Shown here: one piece after another, positions 1 through 9,137 of the stretch
Position numbering within the stretch: position 1 is the first letter of the stretch
Layout: each line of letters opens with the position of its first letter
Source: Streptomyces ardesiacus
GTDB taxonomy: Bacteria; Actinomycetota; Actinomycetes; Streptomycetales; Streptomycetaceae
Reading direction: 5' to 3'
DNA: 64,000 nt
NCBI RefSeq assembly: GCF_003112575.1
Contig: NZ_BEWC01000002.1
Location: forward strand, 186,001 to 250,000
The notes under the pieces: generated by a model
Database searches by the model: none
What the model was told of the DNA's origin: nothing
Seen by the model: only the letters and a program-made list of their open reading frames with translations
Translations under genes and position numbers: made by a program

Positions 1-240
1 CGGATACACCGGCGTGCGGGCGACGCGGAGGCCGCCTACGGCAACGTGCAGAGTGCGGCGACCGCCTGGCGCGGCGTGCGCGACCCCGCCCGGGGCCTGG
101 AACTGGGACACGACCTGGTCGGCCTGTGGGACGAACTCGCCGCCGAGGACGGCCCGGCCGCGGAGGAGGCCGAGGAACTGGAGTCCGTCCGCGCCCGCAT
201 GGGCCGCCTCACCGCACGAGCCCGCGTCGAGGCGGGCTGA
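1..240 (+). CDS. C-terminal part of an unrecognised protein
   Basis: The reading frame is open from the first base and ends in TGA at 238-240, so only the last 79 residues are present. The visible part is charged and helical, with many Glu, Ala and Arg residues (AAEEAEELESVRARMGRL) that suggest a coiled-coil or helical C-terminus. A GTG at 46 could be read as a start, but the frame is equally coding-like before it, so I treat the gene as running in from the left. It converges on the aminopeptidase gene at 274. I do not recognise a family. Confidence 0.55.
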   Translation, partial: RIHRRAGDAEAAYGNVQSAATAWRGVRDPARGLELGHDLVGLWDELAAEDGPAAEEAEELESVRARMGRLTARARVEAG

Positions 241-273
241 CCCGAACCCCGGGCGGCGGCCCGCAGCCGGTTC

Positions 274-1245
<972 letters not shown>

Positions 1246-1394
1246 CTAGAGGGTCCCCCGGTGAGGGGACTCCGCAGTGAAATGGGGTGCCTGGATGGTG
1301 CGGGCGGGACTGACCGGCCGTCAAGACCGCTATTCGGCCACCGCGTCACGCATACCGGAAGCCCTCCCGCCCCCGCCCCGGACCGGGCCGTCCT

Positions 1395-1865
1395 CTAGTG
1401 GACGCAGAACTCGTTCCCCTCCGGGTCCGTCATCACCACCCACTCCCCGCCCGGTTCCTTCACCTGGCGCTGCACGTCCGCCCCCAGCGCCTGGAGCCGG
1501 GCGACCTCCTCCTTGCGCCGTCCGTCCGCCGCGTGCACGTCGAGGTGGAGCCGGTTCTTGCCGGTCTTGGCCTCCGGGACGCGCTGGAACAGCAGCCGCC
1601 GCCCGAGCCCGGTGCCGCTCTCCTCCTGGAACGGGTCGTCGGGGTGCCGCACGGCGGCCAGGTCGCGCCAGGCCCGGCGCCCGTGGGCCTCGACGGTCAG
1701 CTCCGCCGGTACCGCCCCGAAGCCCAGCAGTTTCTCGATGAGCGCGCTGTTGTCCTCCACCTCGTAGTGGAGGGCCGCGGCCCAGAACTCCGCCTGTGCG
1801 TGCGGTGCGGCGGCGTCGATGACGATTTTGAAGTGCAGCGGGGCAGGCTGCGAGGTCGATGTCAT
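1395..1865 (-). CDS. VOC family (glyoxalase/bleomycin-resistance fold) protein
   Basis: This 156-residue protein has the paired beta-alpha-beta-beta-beta modules of the vicinal oxygen chelate superfamily. The N-terminal FKIVIDAAAPHAQAEFWAAAL and C-terminal HLDVHA and VMTDPEGNEFCVH segments are typical of actinobacterial VOC proteins of unknown substrate. The open frame extends upstream through the divergent CGNR gene, but I chose the ATG at 1863-1865. It lies just after a -10-like element and leaves only 21 bp to the divergent start, which suits a leaderless message. The substrate cannot be inferred. Confidence 0.8.
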   Translation of the reverse strand: MTSTSQPAPLHFKIVIDAAAPHAQAEFWAAALHYEVEDNSALIEKLLGFGAVPAELTVEAHGRRAWRDLAAVRHPDDPFQEESGTGLGRRLLFQRVPEAKTGKNRLHLDVHAADGRRKEEVARLQALGADVQRQVKEPGGEWVVMTDPEGNEFCVH

Positions 1866-1886
1866 GTAACCACTTATACTGGTTTC
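1866..1886. promoter_or_regulatory. Divergent leaderless promoter between VOC and CGNR genes
   Basis: Only 21 bp separate the two divergent ATG codons. On the + strand TATACT (1875-1880) ends six bases before the CGNR ATG. On the - strand TATAAG sits about seven bases before the VOC ATG. The spacing matches actinobacterial leaderless transcripts, where a -10 box lies 6-7 bases before the start codon. The segment is framed by an imperfect dyad (AACCA...TGGTT), which could hold a regulator. Confidence 0.5.
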
Positions 1887-2552
1887 ATGAGCGAGCGGAC
1901 AGGGGAATCGCCGAAACGGGCGCAGAAGCGGGAAGCGGCGAAGTCGTCGTCCCCGGGGCGTCCCCCCGGACTGACGCTGGTGTCCCGCGAGGGGAGGCCG
2001 TACCGCTTCGACCCGGGCGCGCTCTGCCTCGAACTGCTGCCGACCGGGGGACCCGGCGCCTTCGCGCGCTGGGAGGTGCTGCACGAGCCCGCCGACCTGG
2101 TGGCCTGGGCGGAGCGCAGCCGGCTGCCGGACGGTCTCGACCTGAGCGTGGACCGCGCGGACGTGGCACGGGCCAGGACCCTGCGCGACGCCCTCTTCCT
2201 CCTCACCGCCGACCGCGCCCACGGACGTGCGCTCCACCCCGGCCATCTGGACGCCGTCAACGCCGCGGCGGCCGAAGCCCCGCTGGTCACCCGCCTCGAA
2301 CCGGACGGCAGCCGCGGCTGGGCCCCGGAAGCCACGGGCGCCGGCCTGCTGTCCACGGTGGCGCGCGACGCGATCGAGCTGTTCACCGGCCCGTACGCGG
2401 ACCGCATCCGTGAGTGCGGCGCCCACAACTGCCGTCTGCTGTTCGTCGACACCTCACGCCCCGGCCGCCGCCGCTGGTGCGCGATGGAGCACTGCGGCAA
2501 CCGGGAGAAGGTCCGGGCGCACCGTGCACGACAGGCGCCGGACGGGCGCTGA
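1887..2552 (+). CDS. CGNR zinc finger domain-containing protein (ABATE/CGNR family regulator)
   Basis: This 221-residue protein has an N-terminal ABATE-like domain (roughly 27-165) and a C-terminal CGNR zinc finger. The finger carries cysteines in CGAHNC, WCAMEHC and the signature CGNREKVRAHR. Such proteins are widespread in actinobacteria and are presumed DNA-binding regulators. The start is the ATG at 1887, six bases after a -10-like TATACT. It is divergent from the VOC gene, so it may control that gene and itself. The lysine- and arginine-rich N-terminus (about residues 9-20) looks disordered. Confidence 0.85.
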   Translation: MSERTGESPKRAQKREAAKSSSPGRPPGLTLVSREGRPYRFDPGALCLELLPTGGPGAFARWEVLHEPADLVAWAERSRLPDGLDLSVDRADVARARTLRDALFLLTADRAHGRALHPGHLDAVNAAAAEAPLVTRLEPDGSRGWAPEATGAGLLSTVARDAIELFTGPYADRIRECGAHNCRLLFVDTSRPGRRRWCAMEHCGNREKVRAHRARQAPDGR

Positions 2553-2569
2553 CCCGGCGCCCCGCGGAG

Positions 2570-3703
2570 CTACGGCTTGACCGCCCCGACGTCGCGCTGC
2601 CCGGGCGTGCCGGGGGCGTCGGCCGCGTTCGAGGCGTCGGAGGGAGCGGAGGACGGGGAGGACGGGGAGGACGGGGAGGAAGGGGAAGAAGGGGAGGAGA
2701 GTGAGGCCGGCATGCCGGAGGCCACGATCCCCTGCTCCCGGGCGGCGGCGTCCCCCTTGGCCGGCGGTACGCCCGCGCCCGCCCGGTCCAGTTGCTCCCG
2801 CAGCGCCCGCGCGGTCCGGCGGGCCGTGCGCAGGGCGTCCCAGGTGAGCAGCGTCAGCGCCAGCCAGACCAGCCCGAAGCCGGCCCAGCGCTCGGGCGGC
2901 ATGGCCTCCCCGAAGTACAGGACGCCGAGCACGAACTGGAAGACCGGCGCCAGGTACTGCAACAGCCCCAGCGTGGACAGGGGCACCCGGATCGCCGCCG
3001 CGCCGAAGCAGACCAGCGGGATCGCGGTGACGACGCCGGTCGCGGCGAGCAGGGCCGAGTGGCCGGGGCCCTCCGTGGTGAAGGTGGACTCGCCCTGGGA
3101 GCCGAGCCACAGCAGGTAGCCGAGGGCCGGCAGGAACTGGATCGCCGTCTCGGCGGCGAGCGACTCGACGCCGCCGAGGTTGACCTTCTTCTTCACCAGG
3201 CCGTACGTGGCGAAGGAGAAGGCGAGGCAGAGGGAGATCCACGGCGGCTGCCCGTAGCCGACGGTGAGGACGAGCACGGCGGCGAAGCCGGTGGCGACCG
3301 CCGCCCACTGCGCGGGCCGCAGCCGCTCCTTGAGCAGCAGCACGCCCATCGCGATGGTGACGAGCGGGTTGATGAAGTAGCCGAGCGAGGCCTCGACGAC
3401 GTGGCCGCTGTTCACCGCCCAGATGTAGACGCCCCAGTTGACGGTGATGACGGCGGCGGCCACCGCCACCAGGGCGAGCCTGCGCGGCTGCCGCAGCAGC
3501 TCGCCGGCCCAGGCCCAGCGTCGTACGAAGAGCAGGGCGACGGCGACGAAGACGAGGGACCAGACCATCCGGTGGGCGAGGATCTCACCGGCCCCGGCGG
3601 GCTTGAGCAGCGGCCAGAACAGGGGGACGAGCCCCCACATCCCGTACGCCGCGATGCCGTTCAGCAGGCCTATGCGCTGCTCACTCCTGGACGACCCGGC
3701 CAC
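2570..3703 (-). CDS. rarD: RarD-type EamA family transporter
   Basis: This 377-residue membrane protein has about ten hydrophobic segments arranged as two EamA repeats, starting with LNGIAAYGMWGLVPLFW, which is characteristic of the RarD branch of drug/metabolite transporters. The substrate is unknown. I chose the GTG at 3701-3703 because AAGGAGG lies about five bases upstream; an ATG 84 bases further upstream would add an arginine-rich leader and lies inside a strong hairpin. The last ~90 residues are cytoplasmic and include an SSP-type repeat encoded by a 9-bp tandem repeat. It is convergent with the CGNR gene, with only 17 bp between. Confidence 0.82.
   Translation of the reverse strand: MAGSSRSEQRIGLLNGIAAYGMWGLVPLFWPLLKPAGAGEILAHRMVWSLVFVAVALLFVRRWAWAGELLRQPRRLALVAVAAAVITVNWGVYIWAVNSGHVVEASLGYFINPLVTIAMGVLLLKERLRPAQWAAVATGFAAVLVLTVGYGQPPWISLCLAFSFATYGLVKKKVNLGGVESLAAETAIQFLPALGYLLWLGSQGESTFTTEGPGHSALLAATGVVTAIPLVCFGAAAIRVPLSTLGLLQYLAPVFQFVLGVLYFGEAMPPERWAGFGLVWLALTLLTWDALRTARRTARALREQLDRAGAGVPPAKGDAAAREQGIVASGMPASLSSPSSPSSPSSPSSPSSAPSDASNAADAPGTPGQRDVGAVKP
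2649..2693. repeat. 9-bp tandem repeat in the rarD 3' end
   Basis: Five consecutive 9-mers read GAGGACGGG (three exact copies) and then GAGGAAGGG and GAAGAAGGG. On the minus strand they encode repeated Ser-Ser-Pro triplets in the C-terminal tail of the transporter. The unit is a multiple of three, so copy-number change would not shift the frame. Confidence 0.85.
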
Positions 3704-3776
3704 GGGCACCTCCTTCTCGCACACGGCATGCCGGGGACGGGGAGGCATGCCAGGACGAAGGTAGCGCCGCACCCGG

Positions 3777-3818
3777 CCGCCTGTCATGCCCGTATCGCCA
3801 TACGGTCATGACAGGCGG
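3777..3818. terminator. Large hairpin downstream of the QorB-like gene
   Basis: CCGCCTGTCATG (3777-3788) pairs perfectly with CATGACAGGCGG (3807-3818). Inside it CGTAT (3791-3795) pairs with ATACG (3800-3804) around a CGCC loop. The position after the QorB-like stop suits a terminator for minus-strand transcription, although there is no T-run. It also lies just upstream of the rarD promoter region, so a regulatory role there is possible. Confidence 0.5.
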
Positions 3819-3837
3819 CGGGCCGAAAGGGCGGAGG

Positions 3838-4692
3838 TCAGCCCTTGAGTGCCGCGGCGACGGCCTCGGAGAGCGGCGTCGTCGGGCGGCCGGTCAGCCG
3901 GGACAGGTCGCCGGTGGAGACGACCAGTTCGCCCTTGGCGATGGAGGCGTCCACGCCCGCGAAGACGTCCGCGAGCGGACCGGGGACCCCGGCGCCGGTC
4001 AGGATGCCGGTGTAGGCCTCGACGGAGACGGGGGTGTAGACGATCTCCCGGCCCGTCTGCCGGCTCAGCTCGGCCGCGTACTCGGCGAAGCTCCACGCCT
4101 CGTCGCCGCCCAGCTCGTACGTGGCGTTCTCGTGTCCCTCGCCGGTCAGGACGGCGACGGCGGCGGCCGCGTAGTCGGCGCGGGAGGCGGAGGAGACCCG
4201 TCCGTCACCGGCCGCCTGGACCACGGCGCCGTGCTCCAGGACCGGGGCGAGCTGCTCGGTGTAGTTCTCGTGGTACCAGCCGTTGCGCAGCAGCACGTAC
4301 GGCACGCCCGAGCCGGTCAGCACCGCCTCGGTGGCGCGGTGGTCGTCGGCGAGCGCCGCCTTGAGGCTCTCGGGGGCGCTGGTGTAGGCGAGCAGGGCGA
4401 CCCCGGCCTTCTGGGCCGCGTCGATCACGACCGTGTGCTGCCGGACGCGGCCCTTGTCGAACTCGTTGCCGGAGACCAGCAGGACCCTGTCGCCGGCGGC
4501 GAACAGGCCGTCGAAGGTCTCGGGGGCGTTGTAGTCGGCGACCGCGATCCGTACTCCGAGGGCGGCGAGGTCGGCGGCCCTGTCGCGGTCCCGGACGACC
4601 GCGGTGACCTGGTCGGCCGGCACCTTCTCCAGCAGGTTCCGCACGACGTGGCGGCCGAGGTGTCCGGTGGCTCCGGTGACGACGATGCTCAT
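3838..4692 (-). CDS. NmrA/SDR family NAD(P)H oxidoreductase, QorB-like
   Basis: This 284-residue protein has an N-terminal Rossmann motif (TGATGHLG, residues 7-14) and the overall length and order of Escherichia coli QorB (YtfG), an NADPH-dependent quinone oxidoreductase of the atypical SDR class. The segments AYTSAPES, RNGWYHENY and YELGGDEAWS are typical. Its likely job is reduction of quinones or other electrophiles in the cytoplasm. Actinobacterial homologues often sit beside an HxlR-type repressor gene; none is present here, although a palindromic site that would suit one lies upstream. Confidence 0.82.
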   Translation of the reverse strand: MSIVVTGATGHLGRHVVRNLLEKVPADQVTAVVRDRDRAADLAALGVRIAVADYNAPETFDGLFAAGDRVLLVSGNEFDKGRVRQHTVVIDAAQKAGVALLAYTSAPESLKAALADDHRATEAVLTGSGVPYVLLRNGWYHENYTEQLAPVLEHGAVVQAAGDGRVSSASRADYAAAAVAVLTGEGHENATYELGGDEAWSFAEYAAELSRQTGREIVYTPVSVEAYTGILTGAGVPGPLADVFAGVDASIAKGELVVSTGDLSRLTGRPTTPLSEAVAAALKG

Positions 4693-4754
4693 GGTTTCAG
4701 TGCTCCTGGTGGGGGTCCGTTGTCACTAACCCTACGGGCTGCGCTAACCAATGG

Positions 4755-4783
4755 AAAGTGCCCACTTTGAAGTAAGTACTTAC
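4755..4783. promoter_or_regulatory. Two palindromes upstream of the QorB-like gene, candidate operator
   Basis: AAAGTG-CC-CACTTT (4755-4768) is a 14-bp inverted repeat, and GTAAGTACTTAC (4772-4783) is a perfect 12-bp palindrome four bases further on. GTAAGTACTTAC-type sites are what I would expect for HxlR/MarR-type winged-helix repressors controlling quinone or electrophile detoxification genes. They lie 63-91 bp upstream of the start at 4692. No repressor gene is adjacent. Confidence 0.5.
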
Positions 4784-4802
4784 CCGCACGTAATCCACGG
4801 GG

Positions 4803-4851
4803 GTACGCCGGAGGGGCCCGGACGGAAGTCGTCCGGGCCCCTCCGGCGTAC
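4803..4851 (-). terminator. Terminator hairpin after korB
   Basis: A perfect 21-bp inverted repeat (4803-4823 with 4831-4851) encloses a 7-base loop. It begins 17 bp beyond the korB stop, which makes it a strong stop for the korAB transcript and insulates the QorB-like gene. Confidence 0.8.
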
Positions 4852-4868
4852 GGTGGACGGCGCTCTCG

Positions 4869-5927
4869 TCAGCCGACGACCGTCCAGGTGTCGTTGCCGG
4901 CGAGCAGCGCCGCGAGGTCCCCCTTGCCGTTCTGCTCGACGGCGGTGTCGAGCTGCTCCGACATGAGCGTGTCGTAGACCGGCCGCTCCACCGACCGCAG
5001 GACGCCGATCGGCGTGTGGTGCAGGGTGTCCGGGTCGGCGAGCCGGGAGAGCGCGAAGGCCGTGGTCGGGGACGCGGCATGGGCGTCGTGGACCAGGACG
5101 TCCGCCTCGTTGTCCGCGGTCACGGTGACGACCTCCAGGTCCCCGGTGCGCGGATCCCGTACGACACCCTTGGCACCGTCGGCGCCGAAACGGATCGGCT
5201 GCCCGTGCTCCAGCCGGATCACCGCCTCCTCGGCCCGCTGGTTGTCCTTGAGGGCGTCGAAGGCGCCGTCGTTGAAGATGTTGCAGTTCTGGTAGATCTC
5301 GATGAGGGCGGTGCCCGGGTGCTCGGCGGCCTGCCGCAGCACCTCCGTGAGGTGCTTGCGGTCCGAGTCGACGGTCCGGGCGACGAAGGACGCCTCCGCG
5401 CCGAGGGCCAGCGAGACCGGGTTGAACGGCGCGTCCAGCGAGCCCATCGGGGTCGACTTGGTGATCTTGCCGACCTCGGAGGTCGGCGAGTACTGGCCCT
5501 TCGTCAGGCCGTAGATCCGGTTGTTGAACAGCAGGATCTTGAGGTTGACGTTGCGGCGCAGCGCGTGGACGAGGTGGTTGCCGCCGATGGAGAGCGCGTC
5601 GCCGTCGCCGGTGACGACCCACACGCTCAGGTCCCGGCGCGAGGCGGCGAGCCCGGTGGCGATGGCGGGGGCGCGGCCGTGGATGGAGTGCATCCCGTAG
5701 GTGTTCATGTAGTACGGGAAACGGGAGGAGCAGCCGATGCCGGAGACGAAGACGATGTTCTCCTTCGCCAGGCCGAGCTGGGGCATGAAGCCCTGCACGG
5801 CGGCGAGGATCGCGTAGTCGCCGCAGCCGGGGCACCAGCGCACTTCCTGATCGGACTTGAAGTCCTTCATGGACTGCTTGCCCTCGGCCCTCGGGACGAG
5901 CTGGAGCAGTGCGTCGGTGTCAGCCAT
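4869..5927 (-). CDS. korB: 2-oxoacid:ferredoxin oxidoreductase subunit beta
   Basis: This 352-residue subunit binds thiamine diphosphate and one 4Fe-4S cluster. With KorA it oxidises 2-oxoglutarate (or pyruvate) to the acyl-CoA and reduces ferredoxin. Four cysteines at the positions expected for cluster ligands are visible: Cys32 and Cys35 (WCPGCG), Cys66 (GIGCSS) and Cys215 (QNCN). The thiamine diphosphate motif spans GDGDALSIGGNH to NNRIYGLTKGQ. The start overlaps the end of korA by 8 bp, showing translational coupling. It is the two-subunit type without a ferredoxin-like delta subunit, so electrons must leave to a free ferredoxin. Confidence 0.93.
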   Translation of the reverse strand: MADTDALLQLVPRAEGKQSMKDFKSDQEVRWCPGCGDYAILAAVQGFMPQLGLAKENIVFVSGIGCSSRFPYYMNTYGMHSIHGRAPAIATGLAASRRDLSVWVVTGDGDALSIGGNHLVHALRRNVNLKILLFNNRIYGLTKGQYSPTSEVGKITKSTPMGSLDAPFNPVSLALGAEASFVARTVDSDRKHLTEVLRQAAEHPGTALIEIYQNCNIFNDGAFDALKDNQRAEEAVIRLEHGQPIRFGADGAKGVVRDPRTGDLEVVTVTADNEADVLVHDAHAASPTTAFALSRLADPDTLHHTPIGVLRSVERPVYDTLMSEQLDTAVEQNGKGDLAALLAGNDTWTVVG

Positions 5928-7857
5928 CGATGGCCTCCTTCAGGACCGTGGCGAGCTGTTCCGCCTTGAACGGCATGCCGTTGACCTGGTTGTACGACTG
6001 GGCGTCGACCAGGTACTTCGCCCGGATCAGGGTGGCGAGCTGGCCCAGGTTCATCTCCGGCACCACGACCTTGTCGAACCGCGCGAGCACCGCGCCGAGG
6101 TTGGCCGGGAAGGGGTTGAGGTGCCGCAGGTGGGCCTGGGCGATCTCCTCGCCGGCGGTGCGCAGCCGGCGCACGGCCGCGGTGATCGGGCCGTACGTCG
6201 AGCCCCAGCCCAGCACCAGCGTCCGTGCGCCGTCCGGGTCGTCGACCTCCAGGTCGGGGACGTCGATGCCGTCGACCTTGGCCTGCCGGGTGCGGACCAT
6301 GAAGTCGTGGTTGGCCGGGTCGTAGGAGATGTTCCCGGTGCCGTCCTGCTTCTCGATGCCGCCGATCCGGTGTTCGAGCCCCGGCGTGCCCGGCACCGCC
6401 CAGGGCCGGGCGAGGGTGTGCGGGTCGCGCTTGTACGGCCAGAACACCTCGGTGCCGTCGTCCAGGGTGTGGTTCGGCCCCTGCGCGAACCGCACCGCCA
6501 GGTCCGGCAGCTCGTCCGGCTCGGGGATCCGCCACGGCTCGGAGCCGTTGGCGAGGTAGCCGTCGGAGAGCAGGAAGACCGGCGTGCGGTACGTCAGCGC
6601 GATCCGCGCGGCCTCCAGGGCGGCGTCGAAGCAGTCGGCGGGAGTGCGCGGGGCGACGACCGGGACCGGTGCCTCGCCGTTGCGCCCGTACATCGCCTGC
6701 AGCAGGTCGGCCTGCTCGGTCTTGGTCGGCAGACCGGTGGAGGGGCCGCCGCGCTGGATGTCCACCACCAGCAGCGGCAGTTCCAGGCTCACCGCCAGCC
6801 CGATCGTCTCGCTCTTGAGCGCCACGCCGGGGCCGCTCGTCGTCGTCACGGCCAGCGAACCGCCGAAGGCCGCGCCGAGCGCCGCGCCGATCCCGGCGAT
6901 CTCGTCCTCGGCCTGGAACGTGCGCACGCCGAAGTTCTTGTGCCTGGAGAGTTCGTGCAGGATGTCCGAGGCCGGGGTGATCGGGTACGAGCCCAGGAAG
7001 AGCGGCAGGTCCGCCTGCCGGGAGGCGGCGATCAGACCGTAGGCCAGGGACAGGTTCCCGGAGATGTTGCGGTAGGTGCCGGGCGGGAACGCCGTCGCCG
7101 CCGGCGCCACCTCGTAGGAGACCGCGAAGTCCTCCGTGGTCTCGCCGAAGTTCCAGCCCGCCCGGTAGGCCGCGATGTTGGCGGCGGCGATGGCGGGCTT
7201 CTTGGCGAACTTCGACTTCAGGAACTTCTCCGTGCCCTCGGTGGGCCGGTGGTACATCCAGCTCAGCAGCCCGAGCGCGAACATGTTCTTGGAGCGCTCG
7301 GCCTCCTTGCGGCTGAGGTCGAACTCCGTGAGCGCCTCGACGGTCAGCGTCGTCAGCGGCACCGGATGCAGCCGGTAGCCGTCGAGGGAGCCGTCCTCCA
7401 GCGGGGAGGTGGCGTAGCCGACCTTCTGCATCGCCCGCTTGGTGAACTCGTCCGTGTTGACGATGATCTCCGCGCCGCGCGGCAGGTCGCCGACGTTCGC
7501 CTTCAGCGCGGCCGGGTTCATCGCCACCAGCACGTTGGGCGCGTCGCCCGGGGTGAGGATGTCGTGGTCGGCGAAGTGGAGCTGGAAGGACGAGACGCCG
7601 GGCAGGGTGCCGGCGGGTGCCCGGATCTCGGCCGGGAAGTTCGGCAGCGTCGACAGGTCGTTGCCGAACGACGCCGTTTCCGACGTGAATCGGTCGCCGG
7701 TGAGCTGCATCCCGTCGCCCGAGTCACCCGCGAACCTGATGATCACCCGGTCGAGCCGGCGGACGTCCTTCGCCCCGACCGGTTTGCGCTGCGCTCCCAC
7801 GACGGTCTCGTCGGTACCGTCGGCCTGCTCCGCTGGGCTGCTGACCTGGCTGGTCAC
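5920..7857 (-). CDS. korA: 2-oxoacid:ferredoxin oxidoreductase subunit alpha (gamma-alpha fusion)
   Basis: This 645-residue protein fuses the gamma domain (about 35-220, starting RVIIRFAGDSGDGMQLTG) to the pyrimidine-binding alpha domain (about 260-645, with GSYPITPASDI, QAEDEIAGIGAALGAAF and TTTSGPG). This is the arrangement of actinobacterial KorA, the oxygen-tolerant 2-oxoglutarate:ferredoxin oxidoreductase. It is translated just before korB with an 8-bp overlap. Together the pair links the oxidative TCA cycle to a low-potential ferredoxin pool, notable because a partial Complex I operon lies close by. Confidence 0.93.
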   Translation of the reverse strand: MTSQVSSPAEQADGTDETVVGAQRKPVGAKDVRRLDRVIIRFAGDSGDGMQLTGDRFTSETASFGNDLSTLPNFPAEIRAPAGTLPGVSSFQLHFADHDILTPGDAPNVLVAMNPAALKANVGDLPRGAEIIVNTDEFTKRAMQKVGYATSPLEDGSLDGYRLHPVPLTTLTVEALTEFDLSRKEAERSKNMFALGLLSWMYHRPTEGTEKFLKSKFAKKPAIAAANIAAYRAGWNFGETTEDFAVSYEVAPAATAFPPGTYRNISGNLSLAYGLIAASRQADLPLFLGSYPITPASDILHELSRHKNFGVRTFQAEDEIAGIGAALGAAFGGSLAVTTTSGPGVALKSETIGLAVSLELPLLVVDIQRGGPSTGLPTKTEQADLLQAMYGRNGEAPVPVVAPRTPADCFDAALEAARIALTYRTPVFLLSDGYLANGSEPWRIPEPDELPDLAVRFAQGPNHTLDDGTEVFWPYKRDPHTLARPWAVPGTPGLEHRIGGIEKQDGTGNISYDPANHDFMVRTRQAKVDGIDVPDLEVDDPDGARTLVLGWGSTYGPITAAVRRLRTAGEEIAQAHLRHLNPFPANLGAVLARFDKVVVPEMNLGQLATLIRAKYLVDAQSYNQVNGMPFKAEQLATVLKEAIDG

Positions 7858-8032
7858 TTACTGGACCTCCCTCGGGACGGCTGTCCGGGGACTGGTCTCC
7901 CACCGACCGATCCCGGGATCAACCCTACGTCCGCACACCATGACTTCCGGTGGACATTCGGATGATGGACACGACGTTGAGACGGAGCGCGGCCCCGGAA
8001 CTCCGGGGCTCGCGAGGCGTGGGCCGCCCGTG

Positions 8033-8704
8033 TCAGGAATTGAGATACGTGAGCACGGCGAGCACCCTTCGGTGGTCTCCGTCGCTCGGGGACAGGCCCA
8101 GCTTCATGAAGATGTTGCTGACGTGCTTCTCGACGGCGCCGTCGCTGACGACGAGCTGCCGGGCGATCGCCGAGTTGGTCCGGCCCTCGGCCATGAGGCC
8201 CAGCACCTCCCGCTCCCGGGGGGTGAGCCCCGCCAGCACGTCCTGCTTGCGGCTGCGCCCGAGCAACTGCGCGACCACCTCCGGGTCCAGCGCCGTACCG
8301 CCCTGCGCCACGCGCACCACGGCGTCCACGAACTCCCGTACCTCGGCCACGCGGTCCTTGAGCAGATAGCCGACGCCCCGGCTGGAACCGGCCAGCAGCT
8401 CCGTCGCGTACCGCTCCTCCACGTACTGCGACAGCACCAGCACGCCGAGCCCGGGATGCGCCTTGCGCAGCCGCACCGAGGCCCGCACCCCCTCGTCGGT
8501 GTGCGTCGGCGGCATCCGTACGTCCGCCACTACGACGTCGGGCAGCTCGCCCTGCGCGTCCAGCTCGGTGATGGTCTTGATCAGCGCCTCGGCGTCGCCG
8601 ACACCGGCCACGACCTCGTGCCCGCGGTCGGTCAGCAACCGGGTCAGCCCCTCTCGGAGCAGCACTGAATCCTCGGCGATGACCACCCGCACCCTGTCCT
8701 CCAC
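8033..8704 (-). CDS. NarL/FixJ family response regulator
   Basis: This protein of about 223 residues has a receiver domain with IAEDSVLLREGL at its start and the phospho-acceptor Asp61 in VVADVRMPP. A LuxR-type helix-turn-helix follows (LTPREREVLGLMAEGRTNSAIA). Several starts are possible: GTG at 8731, GTG at 8704, and a later GTG preceded by GGAGG. I chose 8704 because the domain begins there and GGGGGG precedes it. Its likely partners are the two sensor kinases upstream on the same strand, but a 400-bp gap with a strong hairpin separates them, so it may have its own promoter. It resembles the regulator at 57048. Confidence 0.85.
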   Translation of the reverse strand: MEDRVRVVIAEDSVLLREGLTRLLTDRGHEVVAGVGDAEALIKTITELDAQGELPDVVVADVRMPPTHTDEGVRASVRLRKAHPGLGVLVLSQYVEERYATELLAGSSRGVGYLLKDRVAEVREFVDAVVRVAQGGTALDPEVVAQLLGRSRKQDVLAGLTPREREVLGLMAEGRTNSAIARQLVVSDGAVEKHVSNIFMKLGLSPSDGDHRRVLAVLTYLNS

Positions 8705-9101
8705 GATCTCGGCCCCCCACAGCCCGTGCACCTCGCGGTCCGCGCGGCCCGCGCCGCGGCCACGAACCGTCCGTGTGACGGGTCAAGCATCCCAGCATCC
8801 GGGGCCGGACGTCCTCAGGGCTCGGGAACTCCGGGAGACCGGCCCCGGTTCGGCCGTGCGACGGCCGGTTCTGGATCACGCCGTCCCGGCCCGGGGGAGG
8901 GGGCCGGGGGCGGCGCGGGCCGGTCGGCGGTGCGGGCGCCGCCTCCTGGGCGGGTGCCCGGCCCGCCCGGGGCAGCGCTGCGACCAGGTCCGGCGCCCGG
9001 GCCACGGAGTGAGCCCCGGCGCCGGGGCGGGGGCGGAGCCTGGGACGACATCGGGCTCAGGGGCGGGGACCCGGACCGAGGGATGCCGTCGGCCCCGTGA
9101 C
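8705..9101. other. Unusually long GC-rich gap between kinase and regulator genes
   Basis: Almost 400 bp separate the response regulator start from the hairpin that follows the kinase gene. The segment is dominated by GGCC- and CCGG-rich sequence, and I found no convincing reading frame on either strand. It presumably carries the regulator promoter, but I see no clear -10/-35 pair. Confidence 0.4.
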
Positions 9102-9132
9102 GGCGCCCGGCTCCGTGACGGAGCCGGGCGCC
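9102..9132 (-). terminator. Hairpin between the kinase repeat tail and the regulator
   Basis: GGCGCCCGGCTCC (9102-9114) pairs perfectly with GGAGCCGGGCGCC (9120-9132) around a 5-base loop. It follows the kinase gene and its tandem 3'-end repeats, so it probably ends the kinase message before the regulator gene. Confidence 0.65.
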
Positions 9133-9137
9133 GCGTC

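Noticed and set aside
3704..3787. Longer start for the RarD-like transporter at the ATG 84 bases upstream
   Set aside because: It would add an arginine-rich leader and lies inside a strong hairpin, while the GTG at 3703 has AAGGAGG at good spacing.
7992..8009. Hairpin GCCCCGG-AACT-CCGGGGC between the response regulator stop and korA
   Set aside because: A 7-bp GC-only stem without a T-run is common by chance at this base composition; too weak to call a terminator.
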